From an uncultured Shewanella sp. (GTDB lineage: Bacteria; Pseudomonadota; Gammaproteobacteria; Enterobacterales; Shewanellaceae): 64,000 nt of DNA. Under the pieces are notes generated by a model, which saw nothing but the letters and a program-made list of their open reading frames with translations, made no database searches and was not told where the DNA came from. Below, one piece after another: positions 27,005 through 35,696 of the stretch (positions are counted from its first letter, which is position 1; every line of letters starts with the position of its first letter). Position numbers and translations under genes: made by a program. Location of the stretch: positions 42,571 through 106,570 of the forward strand of contig NZ_CANMWS010000022.1 in the NCBI RefSeq assembly GCF_947501665.1. The letters are read 5' to 3'.

Positions 27005-27691
27005 ATGTTTAATATTGACAAGCATAGGTACAACTATTTTTATAATTTTTATACTGTTATAGAACAACTAATACCAGAACGTATCTGTGATAATTTAGCA
27101 GAGTCTATAAATTTAGAAATTACTAAAGGTTCTATTCCTTTTGTTGATCATAGCGGCCTAGGAAATAATGCTGTGTCTGATTTTGGTGGCCAATATTTTC
27201 ATCATATTTTTAAAGGTGAAGATGTTAGGCAATATTTGCCTGAGCTTAATGCTATCTATCATGCTATTTTACCTATAGTAAGCATGATCACTTGCACTGA
27301 CACGATTGTTTCTCCATATCAGCATTCAGATATTAATATTAAAGCGTATCCTGCTGGAGGAGGAACGCTGGGGCTGCATTATGATACTAACGGTATTACG
27401 GTTCTGTTGTCGTTAACTGAGAACAAAGAAGCCCCATTAAGAGTTCAGATCCCTCGTTCTCACCCAAGTCGAGAGAAAAATTGGATTGAACATAAAAAAG
27501 TCTACGCGAAAAAAGGTGCCTTACTTATAATGCAGGGTAGAAAAGTACTTCATGATTCTGAGCCTACCTTCTCTGAGCAAAAACTTTCTGTGATTTTCAA
27601 CTATTACGAGAGCCATGATACTTATCGGCATGAAGATTTTGATGACTTTGTCTATTTTGGTGTTCCACCCAAAGAGTTAAACACAGATTAG
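27005..27691 (+). CDS. 2-oxoglutarate/Fe(II)-dependent oxygenase
   Basis: A 228-residue soluble enzyme of the 2OG-Fe(II) oxygenase superfamily. The metal triad is visible as H125 and D127 (GLHYDTNG) and H183 (KVLHDSEP), with K193 in the position that binds the 2-oxoglutarate carboxylate (basic residue about 10 after the last histidine), then the strand LSVIFNYYES. The core is closest in layout to prolyl-4-hydroxylase-like enzymes. It probably hydroxylates or otherwise oxidises an amino acid or peptide. It is the first of three same-strand genes ending in an exporter. Base composition is poorer in GC than the flanking core genes, and dead IS elements lie just upstream, suggesting transfer. The substrate is unknown. 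Confidence 0.85.
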   Translation: MFNIDKHRYNYFYNFYTVIEQLIPERICDNLAESINLEITKGSIPFVDHSGLGNNAVSDFGGQYFHHIFKGEDVRQYLPELNAIYHAILPIVSMITCTDTIVSPYQHSDINIKAYPAGGGTLGLHYDTNGITVLLSLTENKEAPLRVQIPRSHPSREKNWIEHKKVYAKKGALLIMQGRKVLHDSEPTFSEQKLSVIFNYYESHDTYRHEDFDDFVYFGVPPKELNTD

Positions 27692-27766
27692 TTAACGATT
27701 CTAATACTATAAATTGTATTCAATTCACCAGCATGTCATTGGCTGTCACTATTGGTAATAAACAAG

Positions 27767-28954
27767 ATGAATAAAACACTACTTATTATTGATCCTCTGC
27801 ATTCAAATGCTTATTTTTACAATAAAATGAAGAATCGAAATATAAGAACAATTGCTATATTTTCTAATCTCGACAATATTATGCCATTTAATCGCCCTGG
27901 AAAAAACTTGTTCGATCGGCAAATATGTATTGAGAATGAAGATGTTGATGCAGTTATCGATAAGATTGGAGAAAAAATTGATTTTGTCCTCAATGGTTCG
28001 GATCAGCATCTCAACTTATGTGAAAAAATATCTAAAAAAATAACACCTAGTCTATCCAATGATCCCCAAACTTCTCACTATAGAAATGATAAATTCAGTC
28101 AGCAGGAGTTAATGAAAAAAAATAATTTCAATAGTATAGAACAAATATTAGTGGATATGTCTGACTTAGAGGTCATTGATTTTAGTCGACTTTCTTATCC
28201 TGTTTTTGCCAAACCCTCTAATGGGGGAGGATCAATCGGAATATTTAAAGCTGATGATCCCGTTGAACTAAAAGAAAAATTAGAAAGTGCACCCCAAATA
28301 GTGAATTTTGATCCGATTACACATTACTTGGTACAAGAGTATATCAATGGGGACGAAATTATTATTGACGCTTTTTCTCATGCTGGAAATCATCACATTG
28401 GACATATTTATACCTATACAAAATCTACTTATAAAAATGTGCCTATCTATAGAACCATGTCTACAATAACTCACCGAGAGATGTTAGAGAAAGCGTCAGA
28501 ATTTACACGTAAAGTGCTAGATTGTTGCCTAGTTGGAAATGGATTTTCTCATATTGAATTGTTCTATGTTAGAGAGACCGAGCAATTTTATCTGATAGAA
28601 CTTAATCCTCGAATCAGTGGCGCATCTGGTGTGCCAAACATTATGGCAGAAAGCGTTAACTTAAATACGCAGCCCGATATGCTAAGTGACTTTCTTTTTA
28701 GTGGAAAAGTAGAAGATAAACCTGTCTCGAACCCGATGGGTTTTGCTAGCAGTGTATTGATGTATAACCATCAGGAGGTTAACTTAGAAAGCATGGCTAG
28801 CGTTACTCAGTTGATTGAACTATCGGTTCAAAAACTTGATGTTGAGCGAGCACCTGATCTCACAGATCTACGTAAGATAGTAGTACTTGCTCATGACCAA
28901 GAAAATATTCTGAAAAGAAATGAGCAAAATATCATAGAAATGGATATCATATGA
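27767..28954 (+). CDS. ATP-grasp ligase (amino-acid/dipeptide ligase-like)
   Basis: The 395-residue protein has an N-terminal Rossmann-like preATP domain (MNKTLLIIDPLHSNAYFYNK), the ATP-grasp domain with YPVFAKPSNGGGSIGIF (phosphate loop, about 145-165) and YLVQEYINGDEIIIDAFSHA, and the Mg-binding end IELNPRISGASGVPN. This layout is that of carboxylate-amine ligases such as L-amino-acid ligases and biotin-carboxylase-like enzymes, which join a carboxylate to an amine through an acyl phosphate. I use the ATG at 27767; a TTG at 27752 is in frame but less likely. It overlaps the transporter gene by 4 bp, so both are translationally coupled. Its substrates are probably the oxygenase product and another amino acid, which is inference. 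Confidence 0.85.
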   Translation: MNKTLLIIDPLHSNAYFYNKMKNRNIRTIAIFSNLDNIMPFNRPGKNLFDRQICIENEDVDAVIDKIGEKIDFVLNGSDQHLNLCEKISKKITPSLSNDPQTSHYRNDKFSQQELMKKNNFNSIEQILVDMSDLEVIDFSRLSYPVFAKPSNGGGSIGIFKADDPVELKEKLESAPQIVNFDPITHYLVQEYINGDEIIIDAFSHAGNHHIGHIYTYTKSTYKNVPIYRTMSTITHREMLEKASEFTRKVLDCCLVGNGFSHIELFYVRETEQFYLIELNPRISGASGVPNIMAESVNLNTQPDMLSDFLFSGKVEDKPVSNPMGFASSVLMYNHQEVNLESMASVTQLIELSVQKLDVERAPDLTDLRKIVVLAHDQENILKRNEQNIIEMDII

Positions 28955-29895
28955 CCAAATATAAATATACCTTTGCCTATATCCTGCTCAATGCTATATC
29001 GGCCGTTGTGATTACCTTTGTGGGGCATACCATTAGCGTAGAGGTCATGATTGCGTTAAGCAGTTTATATGCGCTACTTTTCTTCCATTGTCTTAATATT
29101 GGCAACTTTGTTGTTATGTATAAAAAAGTGCTGACGAACTTTAAGCTGTGTAGTTTGATGATTTCAATCTTTGGCTTGATGTGGTGGGTTTGTTTTCTTA
29201 TTCCTGTCTATTATACACCAGCCATTCTTATGTTTTATGCCACTGCAATTCCTTCACTGCTTGGGCTTTTTTTTACTTTCAAGGCAAAAAAGCAAAGACA
29301 GGCTCAAATGGGCTTTTTTGCGATTTTATTGCTTATCATTGGATTTTATGTCGCCCTTAGCCAGTCAGAAACACTAACCTCGATGGCTTTGCTATTATTG
29401 CTCACTTTGACCGCTGGTATCACGATGTATATCTATTCGAGATTGTCACAATCGATGAATGAAATAGGATTCAAACCCAGTGAAATTCTAGCTATCAGGT
29501 TTACACTACTGACTTTTTTTGCTTTTGTGTATATATTCAAAAGTGGTGCGCTTTTCTCCATTTCAGGCCGTGATGCCATCTTTAGCTTGTTGGTCAGTAT
29601 TATGAGTCTAATTATACCTATCTACTTTTCTCAGATATCTATATCAAAAGTAGGTGCCAATGATCATTCTATATTGATAGGGTTTACGCCTTTTTTCTGT
29701 TTCATCACAGAAGCTATTTATTATAAAGCAACCTATAACCACTCGGTGCCAGTACATGTTGACGGCTATTTTTCAATTGCTCTGGTGATAGTACTAGTGA
29801 TTTATAGCGTTAAGAACGTCAGCTCTCAGAAAGCATCAATGGGTCTAAGAACACAAGCGGTAAAAAACGACAATATAAACAATCTAAGAGATTGA
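28951..29895 (+). CDS. DMT/EamA-like transporter, probable product exporter
   Basis: A 314-residue membrane protein with about ten hydrophobic helices in two halves, the drug/metabolite transporter fold (TFAYILLNAISAVVITFVGH at the start; LGLFFTFKAKKQRQAQMG marks the central loop). The second half ends VIVLVIYSVKNVSSQKA with a polar tail. Family members export amino acids and small metabolites. Its ATG overlaps the stop of the ATP-grasp gene (ATGA), so it is produced together with the ligase and most likely exports that pathway's product. Family membership rests on helix number and layout more than on motifs. Confidence 0.75.
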   Translation: MTKYKYTFAYILLNAISAVVITFVGHTISVEVMIALSSLYALLFFHCLNIGNFVVMYKKVLTNFKLCSLMISIFGLMWWVCFLIPVYYTPAILMFYATAIPSLLGLFFTFKAKKQRQAQMGFFAILLLIIGFYVALSQSETLTSMALLLLLTLTAGITMYIYSRLSQSMNEIGFKPSEILAIRFTLLTFFAFVYIFKSGALFSISGRDAIFSLLVSIMSLIIPIYFSQISISKVGANDHSILIGFTPFFCFITEAIYYKATYNHSVPVHVDGYFSIALVIVLVIYSVKNVSSQKASMGLRTQAVKNDNINNLRD

Positions 29896-29904
29896 TATTC
29901 AATT

Positions 29905-29918
29905 CCACTTTTTAGTGG
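29905..29918 (+). terminator. Small hairpin after the exporter gene
   Basis: CCACT (29905-29909), a TTTT loop and AGTGG (29914-29918), followed by TTTC, start 10 nt after the stop. The stem is only 5 bp and the U-tract short, so it is a weak terminator at best. Confidence 0.35.
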
Positions 29919-30883
29919 TTTCATACTCTGCAAACTCTCCAGCGTTATCCAAAGTCATGGTGTGAACATTGTCTTTATAAGGCTTTATAGTTAAATCAAT
30001 ATAAAATGACATACTCAGCGGGAAAGAAAAGCGTTTTAGGCTAGAGGGGGTTGATCTTTGATGATAATTTCTACAGCCGTTTATGGGGTATTTATACAAG
30101 TCAGAGCTTGTGCAGTGTCGTTATTCTCGGCTTTGGTTCCAAACGTCGCTCTATCTTCCTCATCCATGGGGTAGTACATAAAAAATTGATAATGCTGTAA
30201 AAAGGCACCACACTCGCTGTTCTGATGATCCGCTAAACGTGTTTTACTCTTTGTTGGGAGCCCCTCGGTTTAAAGAAAGGGCTTAGATCACTAGGCATCA
30301 CTCCTCCCGCCGAGATTAAAACACGTTTGTCTGAATATAATTTAATCACACAAGATCAATAGCCCCTAGCCGAATTGTTGAAGACATAGGGATTCTACCA
30401 AGAGACAAATCAACAACGCATCAATCGTTTTTTAAAACAGCCTTTCAGGCACGTCAGTTGAGTAACACTTCTTTGTTGCATGACTTCGAAAGGGACCCAC
30501 ATTTTATCATTAATGCGCCTCGAATTACTGCTCGCTCAGAGCACTATCATTTAATATTGATTTAGCTATATTATCCCCGAACTGATGTCAATGAATATGG
30601 AGTATTGACTGGGAACCGGAATATTTATGACTTGCTTGTTCATTGCGATTTCCGCCCAAAGCAAAGTGAATTGTTTTAATTCTTGTTTATATTGGGTCAC
30701 AATTATTGCTTTGACCTTCTTGATTAAAAAAAGGAAACTGAAAAGAGTTGATTGTGCTCACTCTGGCGTGGCTAAAATACGTTGAATCTGGATGTAATTT
30801 AACCACAAAAAAGCAATCGTCTCTATTATTGGATATACCGACTCTAGGGTAATGTTCCCCTTTATATTGTTCCTTATGCAGGT
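29919..30883. repeat. Gene-free stretch made of decayed repeats
   Basis: No gene is seen in about 960 bp. It contains a second copy of the hairpin element (30194-30329; GCTGTAAAAAGGC, CTAAACGTGTT at 30233-30243 and AACACGTTTG at 30320-30329) and a partial further copy near 30770-30820. A different repeat lies at 30407-30575, related to 35036-35210: shared blocks are CAACGCA, ACTTCTKTGTTG and CATTAATGYGCCTYGAATT. A frame around 30380-30440 (GFYQETNQQRINRFLKQPF) looks briefly coding but is broken at once by stops. Confidence 0.6.
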
Positions 30884-31459
30884 TTAAGCTTCACTTTCTG
30901 AGCTGATGATAGTGTGAATATGGTGGGGGTGTATTTTTATACAAACATTATTCTTTTTAAAGGCGATAGTGGGATTAGCTAGTCGTTCTTTTTCGCCTTT
31001 TGGTGAGCTCATTTTGACTTGAATCGCTGTTTGGTTGGCAATAACCGGGGCTAAAGTCGGAATGGCTTGCTGTAGTTCATGACTGAGTGTTTGGCAGTCT
31101 TTCGCATGGGAAGGAAAGACTAATTCTATATGCTCCCAGCCTTCTATTGGATACCGTTTATGGCTGGGAAAAGGCAGTTCTAAATAGTCAATGATTAAGT
31201 GATTAAGTTGAAGTGATTGATTGAGTTTTATGATTAAAATCGGGCGGCCGTTAATCATGTTCTCGGAGATGATTTTACCGTATTCATGGACATGGGTTTT
31301 GAGCTGATTGGCAAGGGACAGCTGGTTAACGCGAATGGCAACATGATCGCAGATTAGTGAGTGAGAAGTGAGGCCCAGCTCTTCCATAAAAGCATCGATA
31401 TTGGCACAAAAAGTAGGCCAAGAATCCAGTAAAAGTGAAAAAGGTGTTTTTGAAACCAT
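30884..31459 (-). CDS. yecM: YecM-type VOC-superfamily protein
   Basis: A 191-residue protein of the YecM family, a vicinal-oxygen-chelate fold. Typical parts are CDHVAIRVNQLSLANQLKTH near residue 38, PILIIKLNQSLQL, IDYLELPFPSHKRYPIEGWE and HIELVFPSHAKD. The conserved histidine in CDHVAIRV and glutamate in EHIELVF suggest metal binding. The molecular function of YecM is not established. It lies 35 bp downstream of the L,D-transpeptidase gene on the same strand, so they are probably co-transcribed. Confidence 0.85.
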   Translation of the reverse strand: MVSKTPFSLLLDSWPTFCANIDAFMEELGLTSHSLICDHVAIRVNQLSLANQLKTHVHEYGKIISENMINGRPILIIKLNQSLQLNHLIIDYLELPFPSHKRYPIEGWEHIELVFPSHAKDCQTLSHELQQAIPTLAPVIANQTAIQVKMSSPKGEKERLANPTIAFKKNNVCIKIHPHHIHTIISSESEA

Positions 31460-31494
31460 GATGTTAAGTGCCTGCTATTTGCTAGTATGAAGTG

Positions 31495-31989
31495 TTATGG
31501 GTGGATGACTATTGGCGTGCCTTCATCGAGTAATTGCCAGAGTTCATCGATATCCTTATTGGTAAGGGCGATGCAGCCATCGGTCCAATTAAACTTTTGT
31601 CTCTTAGAAACGGGAATAGTGGAATTAGGATCTTGTCCATGGATCATAATTTGTCCGCCAGGATCAAGTCCATTGATTCTTGAGTGGCGTAAATCTTCTG
31701 CATTGGGGTAAGAAATATGGATTGCACGATAATAAGCGCTGTCTGTTTTCTTATAATCTAAGGTATAACGACCTTCAGGCGTGCGTTTGTCACCTCTTGC
31801 TCGTTTTGGCCCAATAGGGTTACGTCCTAATGCGATATGAAATTGTTTGAGTAATTTACCCTTTTGAAAAACGGATAACTCTAATTTAGATTTAGTTACA
31901 ATGACTAAGTCGGCTTTATTGGGAGAACGGGCGTGTGCTGATAATGAGATGAGAAATAATCCAATAAAAACATAAAAACGAAACGCCAT
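31495..31989 (-). CDS. L,D-transpeptidase (YkuD) family protein
   Basis: A 164-residue exported protein with a signal peptide (FYVFIGLFLISLSAHA). The YkuD domain fills the rest: KLELSVFQKGKLLKQFHIAL at the start, RTPEGRYTLDYK, and the catalytic pair H117 (IMIHGQD) and C139 (WTDGCIALTN). Such enzymes form 3-3 crosslinks in peptidoglycan or attach proteins to it. The length is that of the minimal, single-domain class with no LysM domain. Both active-site residues are present, so it should be active. Confidence 0.9.
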   Translation of the reverse strand: MAFRFYVFIGLFLISLSAHARSPNKADLVIVTKSKLELSVFQKGKLLKQFHIALGRNPIGPKRARGDKRTPEGRYTLDYKKTDSAYYRAIHISYPNAEDLRHSRINGLDPGGQIMIHGQDPNSTIPVSKRQKFNWTDGCIALTNKDIDELWQLLDEGTPIVIHP

Positions 31990-32286
31990 AAATTCTGCCC
32001 AATAAGGATGCTCTCAAAGTGAACTCATTATACTCAAAGCCAGTAAAATTACGAGTTTCCGTGAGATGAGTTGAATACTGCGTATTTTGCGGCGGTCATT
32101 TTTTGAAATAAAAACCTCAAAGTTCAACAGCCTCTACTACAAATAAATCATAGTCTATTTTTAAATGATTGATGCCCAGCTGAACCCTGCATCTTCAAGT
32201 ATCACAGGTAATTAAGTGGATAAAATCCATTGTGATGTTGGATTTTTTGTTAGTATGACTGTCTATTCAGCGGAGATGATATTGCT
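31990..32286. other. Divergent intergenic region
   Basis: About 300 bp separating the minus-strand transpeptidase gene from the plus-strand channel gene. It must hold both promoters. No clear repeat or hairpin is visible. Confidence 0.4.
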
Positions 32287-33120
32287 ATGCCAAAAGAGCG
32301 AGAGAAGACATTGGATTTGAGGTTAAGCTTAAGACGGATCATTTTTGGTACGGAAACACCACAAGGTCGTTATTTTGATATTTGTTTAATCATTTGTATA
32401 ACGTTGAGTGTGCTCTTAGTGTTTTTAGATACCATAGTATCAATTCATGGTGCCTACGGTAATCTGATTATTAAGTTAGAATGGTTTTTTACGATTTTGT
32501 TTACCATTGAGTATTTTACTCGGTTGTACTGCTCTGCCAATCGATGGCAATATGCCAAAAGTTTCTACGGTGTGGTAGATTTATTATCCATTTTACCCAG
32601 TTACTTAATTTTATTTTTCCCTGGTGCAAATTTCGCAATGGTTATTCGAGTATTGCGCTTATTTAGAGTGTTCAGAGTGCTGAAATTGCTGCGTTATCTC
32701 AGTGAAGGCAATGTCCTTTTACAAGCGTTAACGCAATCTTCTCGCAAAGTGATTATGTTTTTCTTTTCGGTGAGCCTAATTGTGGTTGTATTAGGCTCTG
32801 TGATGTATGCAGTAGAAGGGCCAGATAACGGGTTTACATCGATCCCTAAATCTATCTATTGGACCATAGTGACCATCACGACAGTGGGGTATGGTGATAT
32901 TACGCCTGTAACAGAGTTGGGGCAAGGTATCGCCGCACTGACGATGTTAATAGGTTATTCGATTATTGCCATTCCCACAGGGATTATTTCTGCTGAGATA
33001 TCTCAAGAAATGCGCCGAAATAGGGATTTAAGGCGTTGCAGTAATTGCTTGAAATCTGGACATGATACGGACGCAGGTTTTTGTAATCAATGCGGTAATG
33101 AATTACAAGATGTTGTTTAA
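32287..33120 (+). CDS. Kv-like voltage-gated potassium channel with C-terminal zinc ribbon
   Basis: A 277-residue channel. Segments S1-S3 are at about 30-110. S4 carries regularly spaced arginines (VIRVLRLFRVFRVLKLLRYL, about 119-138). S5, pore helix and the selectivity filter TTVGYGD (198-204) follow, then S6 (GIAALTMLIGYSIIAIPTGI). After S6 the chain ends in a four-cysteine zinc ribbon (C251, C254, C266, C269). It should be a tetrameric inner-membrane K+ channel opened by voltage. The zinc ribbon could act as a sensor or tetramer lock; that is inference. The MATE gene begins 25 bp downstream. Confidence 0.9.
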   Translation: MPKEREKTLDLRLSLRRIIFGTETPQGRYFDICLIICITLSVLLVFLDTIVSIHGAYGNLIIKLEWFFTILFTIEYFTRLYCSANRWQYAKSFYGVVDLLSILPSYLILFFPGANFAMVIRVLRLFRVFRVLKLLRYLSEGNVLLQALTQSSRKVIMFFFSVSLIVVVLGSVMYAVEGPDNGFTSIPKSIYWTIVTITTVGYGDITPVTELGQGIAALTMLIGYSIIAIPTGIISAEISQEMRRNRDLRRCSNCLKSGHDTDAGFCNQCGNELQDVV

Positions 33121-33145
33121 CAATAATACTGAAAAAAGGAAGTGT

Positions 33146-34669
33146 ATGGCAACGGCTAAGTTTGTACAGGGATCGATTTTACAACACATTCTAGTGATGA
33201 GTTCAACAGCTGCAGTTGGAATTTCAGCATTATTTGTCGTTGATTTACTCGATATGTTTTTTTTGAGCCTGCTGGGCGAAATAGAGTTAGCAGCTGCGGT
33301 AGGTTATGCAGGAACGATTTCATTTTTTACCACAGCAATCGGTATTGGATTATCCATTTCTCTTGGGGCGTTAGTTTCACGTTCGATTGGGGCTAAAAAG
33401 GTAGAAAAAGCAAAACGATTATTAGTAAACAGTGCTGTGGTGACTGCCATTGTCAGTGTGCTGGTGGCAATCATTGTGATGATTTTTATTCCTCAATTAT
33501 TAGCATTGATTGGCGCGAAAGGGCGCACTGCAGAACTGGCGGCTGATTATTTATATATTTTAGTTCCCTCCTTGCCCATTATTTGTTTAGCCATGTCTTT
33601 TGGCGCCGCTTTGCGTGCAGTAGGTGATGCAAAACTGTCTATGGTATCCACGCTTGTGGGGGGGGGAGTGAATGCCGTTTTAGATCCCATTTTTATTTTT
33701 GCTTTAGCAATGAATATCGAGGGAGCAGCCATTGCTTCGGTATTGGCTCGTCTAGCCGTTTTAATCGTTTCTGGTCATGGGATCATTGTTAAACATAAAC
33801 TTGTTGCTCGTTTTACCTTACATGAATTTAAGACCGATCTGAAGCCCATTTTTAGCATAGCCGGTCCCGCAATGTTAACCAACGTAGCGACGCCCATTGG
33901 TAATGGTGTGATCACACATACTATTGCTGATTTTGGTGATGGTTATGTAGCAGGTTGGGCCGTGATAGGTCGATTAATTCCTGTATCATTTGGGATGATT
34001 TTTGCTTTATCTGGCGCGATAGGGCCCATCGTTGGACAAAATTATGGTGCTTTATCTTTCATGCGAGTCAAAGAGACATTGACGAAAGCATTACAGTTTT
34101 GCGCGGTGTACGTATTGGGTGTCTCTCTTTTACTCCTAGTATTAAGACATGAGATTATCTCTTTATTTGATATGAAAGGTGATGCAGCAGATATTATTGA
34201 CTTTTTCTGTCAGTATATGGCTATCTTTTTTGTTTTTTCCGGGGCTTTATTTGTTGCTAATGCGTCTTTTAATAATTTAGGAAAAGCAAAATATTCAACG
34301 GTCTTAAACTTGGGTAAAGCGACCTTAGGCACCATGCCTTTTGTTTATTTTGGTGCGAAGTGGGGGGGGATCCAAGGTGTGCTAATAGGTCAAGCATTAG
34401 GCTCAATTGCATTTGGCATTATAGGCATTTGGATTGCTTATCGCTTAGTTGATAAAGTCCATCTTGCTCATCAAACAGCTTCAACGGAGCAAGAAACCCT
34501 AGTTTATATTGAAGCGTCTAAGCTGAAAGAAGAAGCTGATTTTTGTGCCACTAGCCAAAATCCCTTATCGTCATCTTGTGCTCAGATGGCACAATTGACA
34601 GAAGAGCATGATTTTGATGGTAGTATCGATCTTATTAGTATTAAAGATGATACCAATCTAAGTAAATAA
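33146..34669 (+). CDS. MATE-family efflux transporter
   Basis: A 507-residue protein with 12 membrane helices in two repeats, the NorM/DinF-like MATE fold. Recognisable parts are LDMFFLSLLGEIELAAAVGY in helix 1-2, GLSISLGALVSRSIGAKKVE after helix 2, and the second-half PIGNGVITHTIADFGDGYVA. MATE pumps expel cationic drugs or metabolites using Na+ or H+. The ATG at 33146 has an AAGGAAG ribosome binding site. A longer in-frame reading would run into the channel gene. About 60 polar residues with many glutamates extend the C-terminus beyond the usual end. Co-transcription with the channel is likely from the 25-bp spacing. Confidence 0.88.
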   Translation: MATAKFVQGSILQHILVMSSTAAVGISALFVVDLLDMFFLSLLGEIELAAAVGYAGTISFFTTAIGIGLSISLGALVSRSIGAKKVEKAKRLLVNSAVVTAIVSVLVAIIVMIFIPQLLALIGAKGRTAELAADYLYILVPSLPIICLAMSFGAALRAVGDAKLSMVSTLVGGGVNAVLDPIFIFALAMNIEGAAIASVLARLAVLIVSGHGIIVKHKLVARFTLHEFKTDLKPIFSIAGPAMLTNVATPIGNGVITHTIADFGDGYVAGWAVIGRLIPVSFGMIFALSGAIGPIVGQNYGALSFMRVKETLTKALQFCAVYVLGVSLLLLVLRHEIISLFDMKGDAADIIDFFCQYMAIFFVFSGALFVANASFNNLGKAKYSTVLNLGKATLGTMPFVYFGAKWGGIQGVLIGQALGSIAFGIIGIWIAYRLVDKVHLAHQTASTEQETLVYIEASKLKEEADFCATSQNPLSSSCAQMAQLTEEHDFDGSIDLISIKDDTNLSK

Positions 34670-34777
34670 GTGATCATTCAGCGAGAATTAAAAATACGGT
34701 AGGCAAGGTCGTTAATTGCTCCTGCTTTAACTGACATTTCCACCATCCATGGCGGTCGCGGCAGTTTGACGCTAATC

Positions 34778-34997
34778 AACCTGAACTCGGGTTAAGCAGC
34801 GCCGTTAAATATCGCCATTTTGGCCCCTATCTGCGTTGTGCTTTCTACTAATAGCGAGCTATTAGGCACGACCCCCCGCCTTGATATCGACAAAAATATC
34901 GGCATTTAGTAAAAAGGAAAATAAATAAAAACAAGTAATAAGATTATGTAATTGATTTTAAAGGTATATCTTACACTCATTAACCTGAGTTCAGGTT
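34778..34997. mobile_element. MITE, copy B
   Basis: A 220-bp element. The left end AACCTGAACTCGGGTTAA and the right end read inward AACCTGAACTCAGGTTAA match at 17 of 18 positions and are nearly self-palindromic. A perfect 4-bp duplication AATC flanks it (34774-34777 and 34998-35001). The interior shares blocks with copy A at 25636-25864 and codes for nothing. The perfect duplication and ends suggest it is younger than copy A. Confidence 0.85.
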
Positions 34998-35035
34998 AAT
35001 CATTATTCTATATCGAAAAACAGACAACGCAGTAT

Positions 35036-35210
35036 AACGTATTTTAAAACCCGCACAGAGTGAGTCACTCAGGCATTTCACTTCTGTGTTGTATTAATTT
35101 GAAAGGAAATGAGCCTTCCTGCATTAATGTGCCTTGAATTGAAAAGCCTGAGTGGCTCTGAACTGATCATTTACTTAGATTGGTATGAGAGGGATTTGAA
35201 ATAAAATAAA
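35036..35210. repeat. Dispersed repeat related to 30407-30575
   Basis: Shared blocks occur in the same order and orientation as in the 30.4-kb stretch: CAACGCA, TTTTAAAAC, ACTTCTGTGTTG, GAAAGGA, CATTAATGTGCCTTGAATT and CTGATCATTT. No open frame persists. It may be a decayed end of a larger mobile element. Confidence 0.5.
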
Positions 35211-35280
35211 TCATGATATGTGCTAATTTAACGGTAATCAATATGACCTGAAATTCAGCTCAGGTCCTATTTTGGGGGAT

Positions 35281-35490
35281 TTACTTTTCTGTTTGGGCGA
35301 CTGTTTCATCTGCTGGTATCACAGCAGGATCATTCGCTTGGCTGTCGTTGGCTTCTTTTTCTAGCAATGCTTGATTAGCTGCACGTTCTGCTTTGGAAAC
35401 ATATTTTTTGATAGTCGGCGGCGTATGTTTATTGAGTTTGGCTTTAGCACGTTTTGCCGTTTTTTTAATGATCTTTTGTTTTCTATTCAT
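35281..35490 (-). CDS. DUF2986-type small basic protein
   Basis: A 69-residue protein with a strongly basic N-terminal half (MNRKQKIIKKTAKRAKAKLN, HTPPTIKKYVSKAERA) and an acidic tail. The start and the K/R-rich opening followed by KYVSKAERA fit the DUF2986 family, common in Shewanella and Vibrio, with no established role. The basic part might bind nucleic acid, which is inference. The gene stands alone. Confidence 0.75.
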   Translation of the reverse strand: MNRKQKIIKKTAKRAKAKLNKHTPPTIKKYVSKAERAANQALLEKEANDSQANDPAVIPADETVAQTEK

Positions 35491-35696
35491 AATCTTTTTT
35501 ATCTAATACTGCATTCACTTAATACTAATTTTACCTCAAAGTGCTTATTGTCGCTATAGTGGTGTTGTTTACTGGATCTGTTGATTTTACAAATGTGAGG
35601 TTAATGGACCGTTTGACTGACAATAATAGTACTAACTGATTATACTTTATTGTTTTATTATAGTATCTTATGTGGACTTAATAGGATGAGTATAAA

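Noticed and set aside
27852..28043. Small open frame inside the ATP-grasp gene
   Set aside because: It is out of frame with the strongly conserved ATP-grasp product and has no independent start signal.
33062..33145. Longer N-terminus for the MATE protein
   Set aside because: It would overlap the channel gene's last codons and lacks a ribosome binding site, whereas the ATG at 33146 has a good one.
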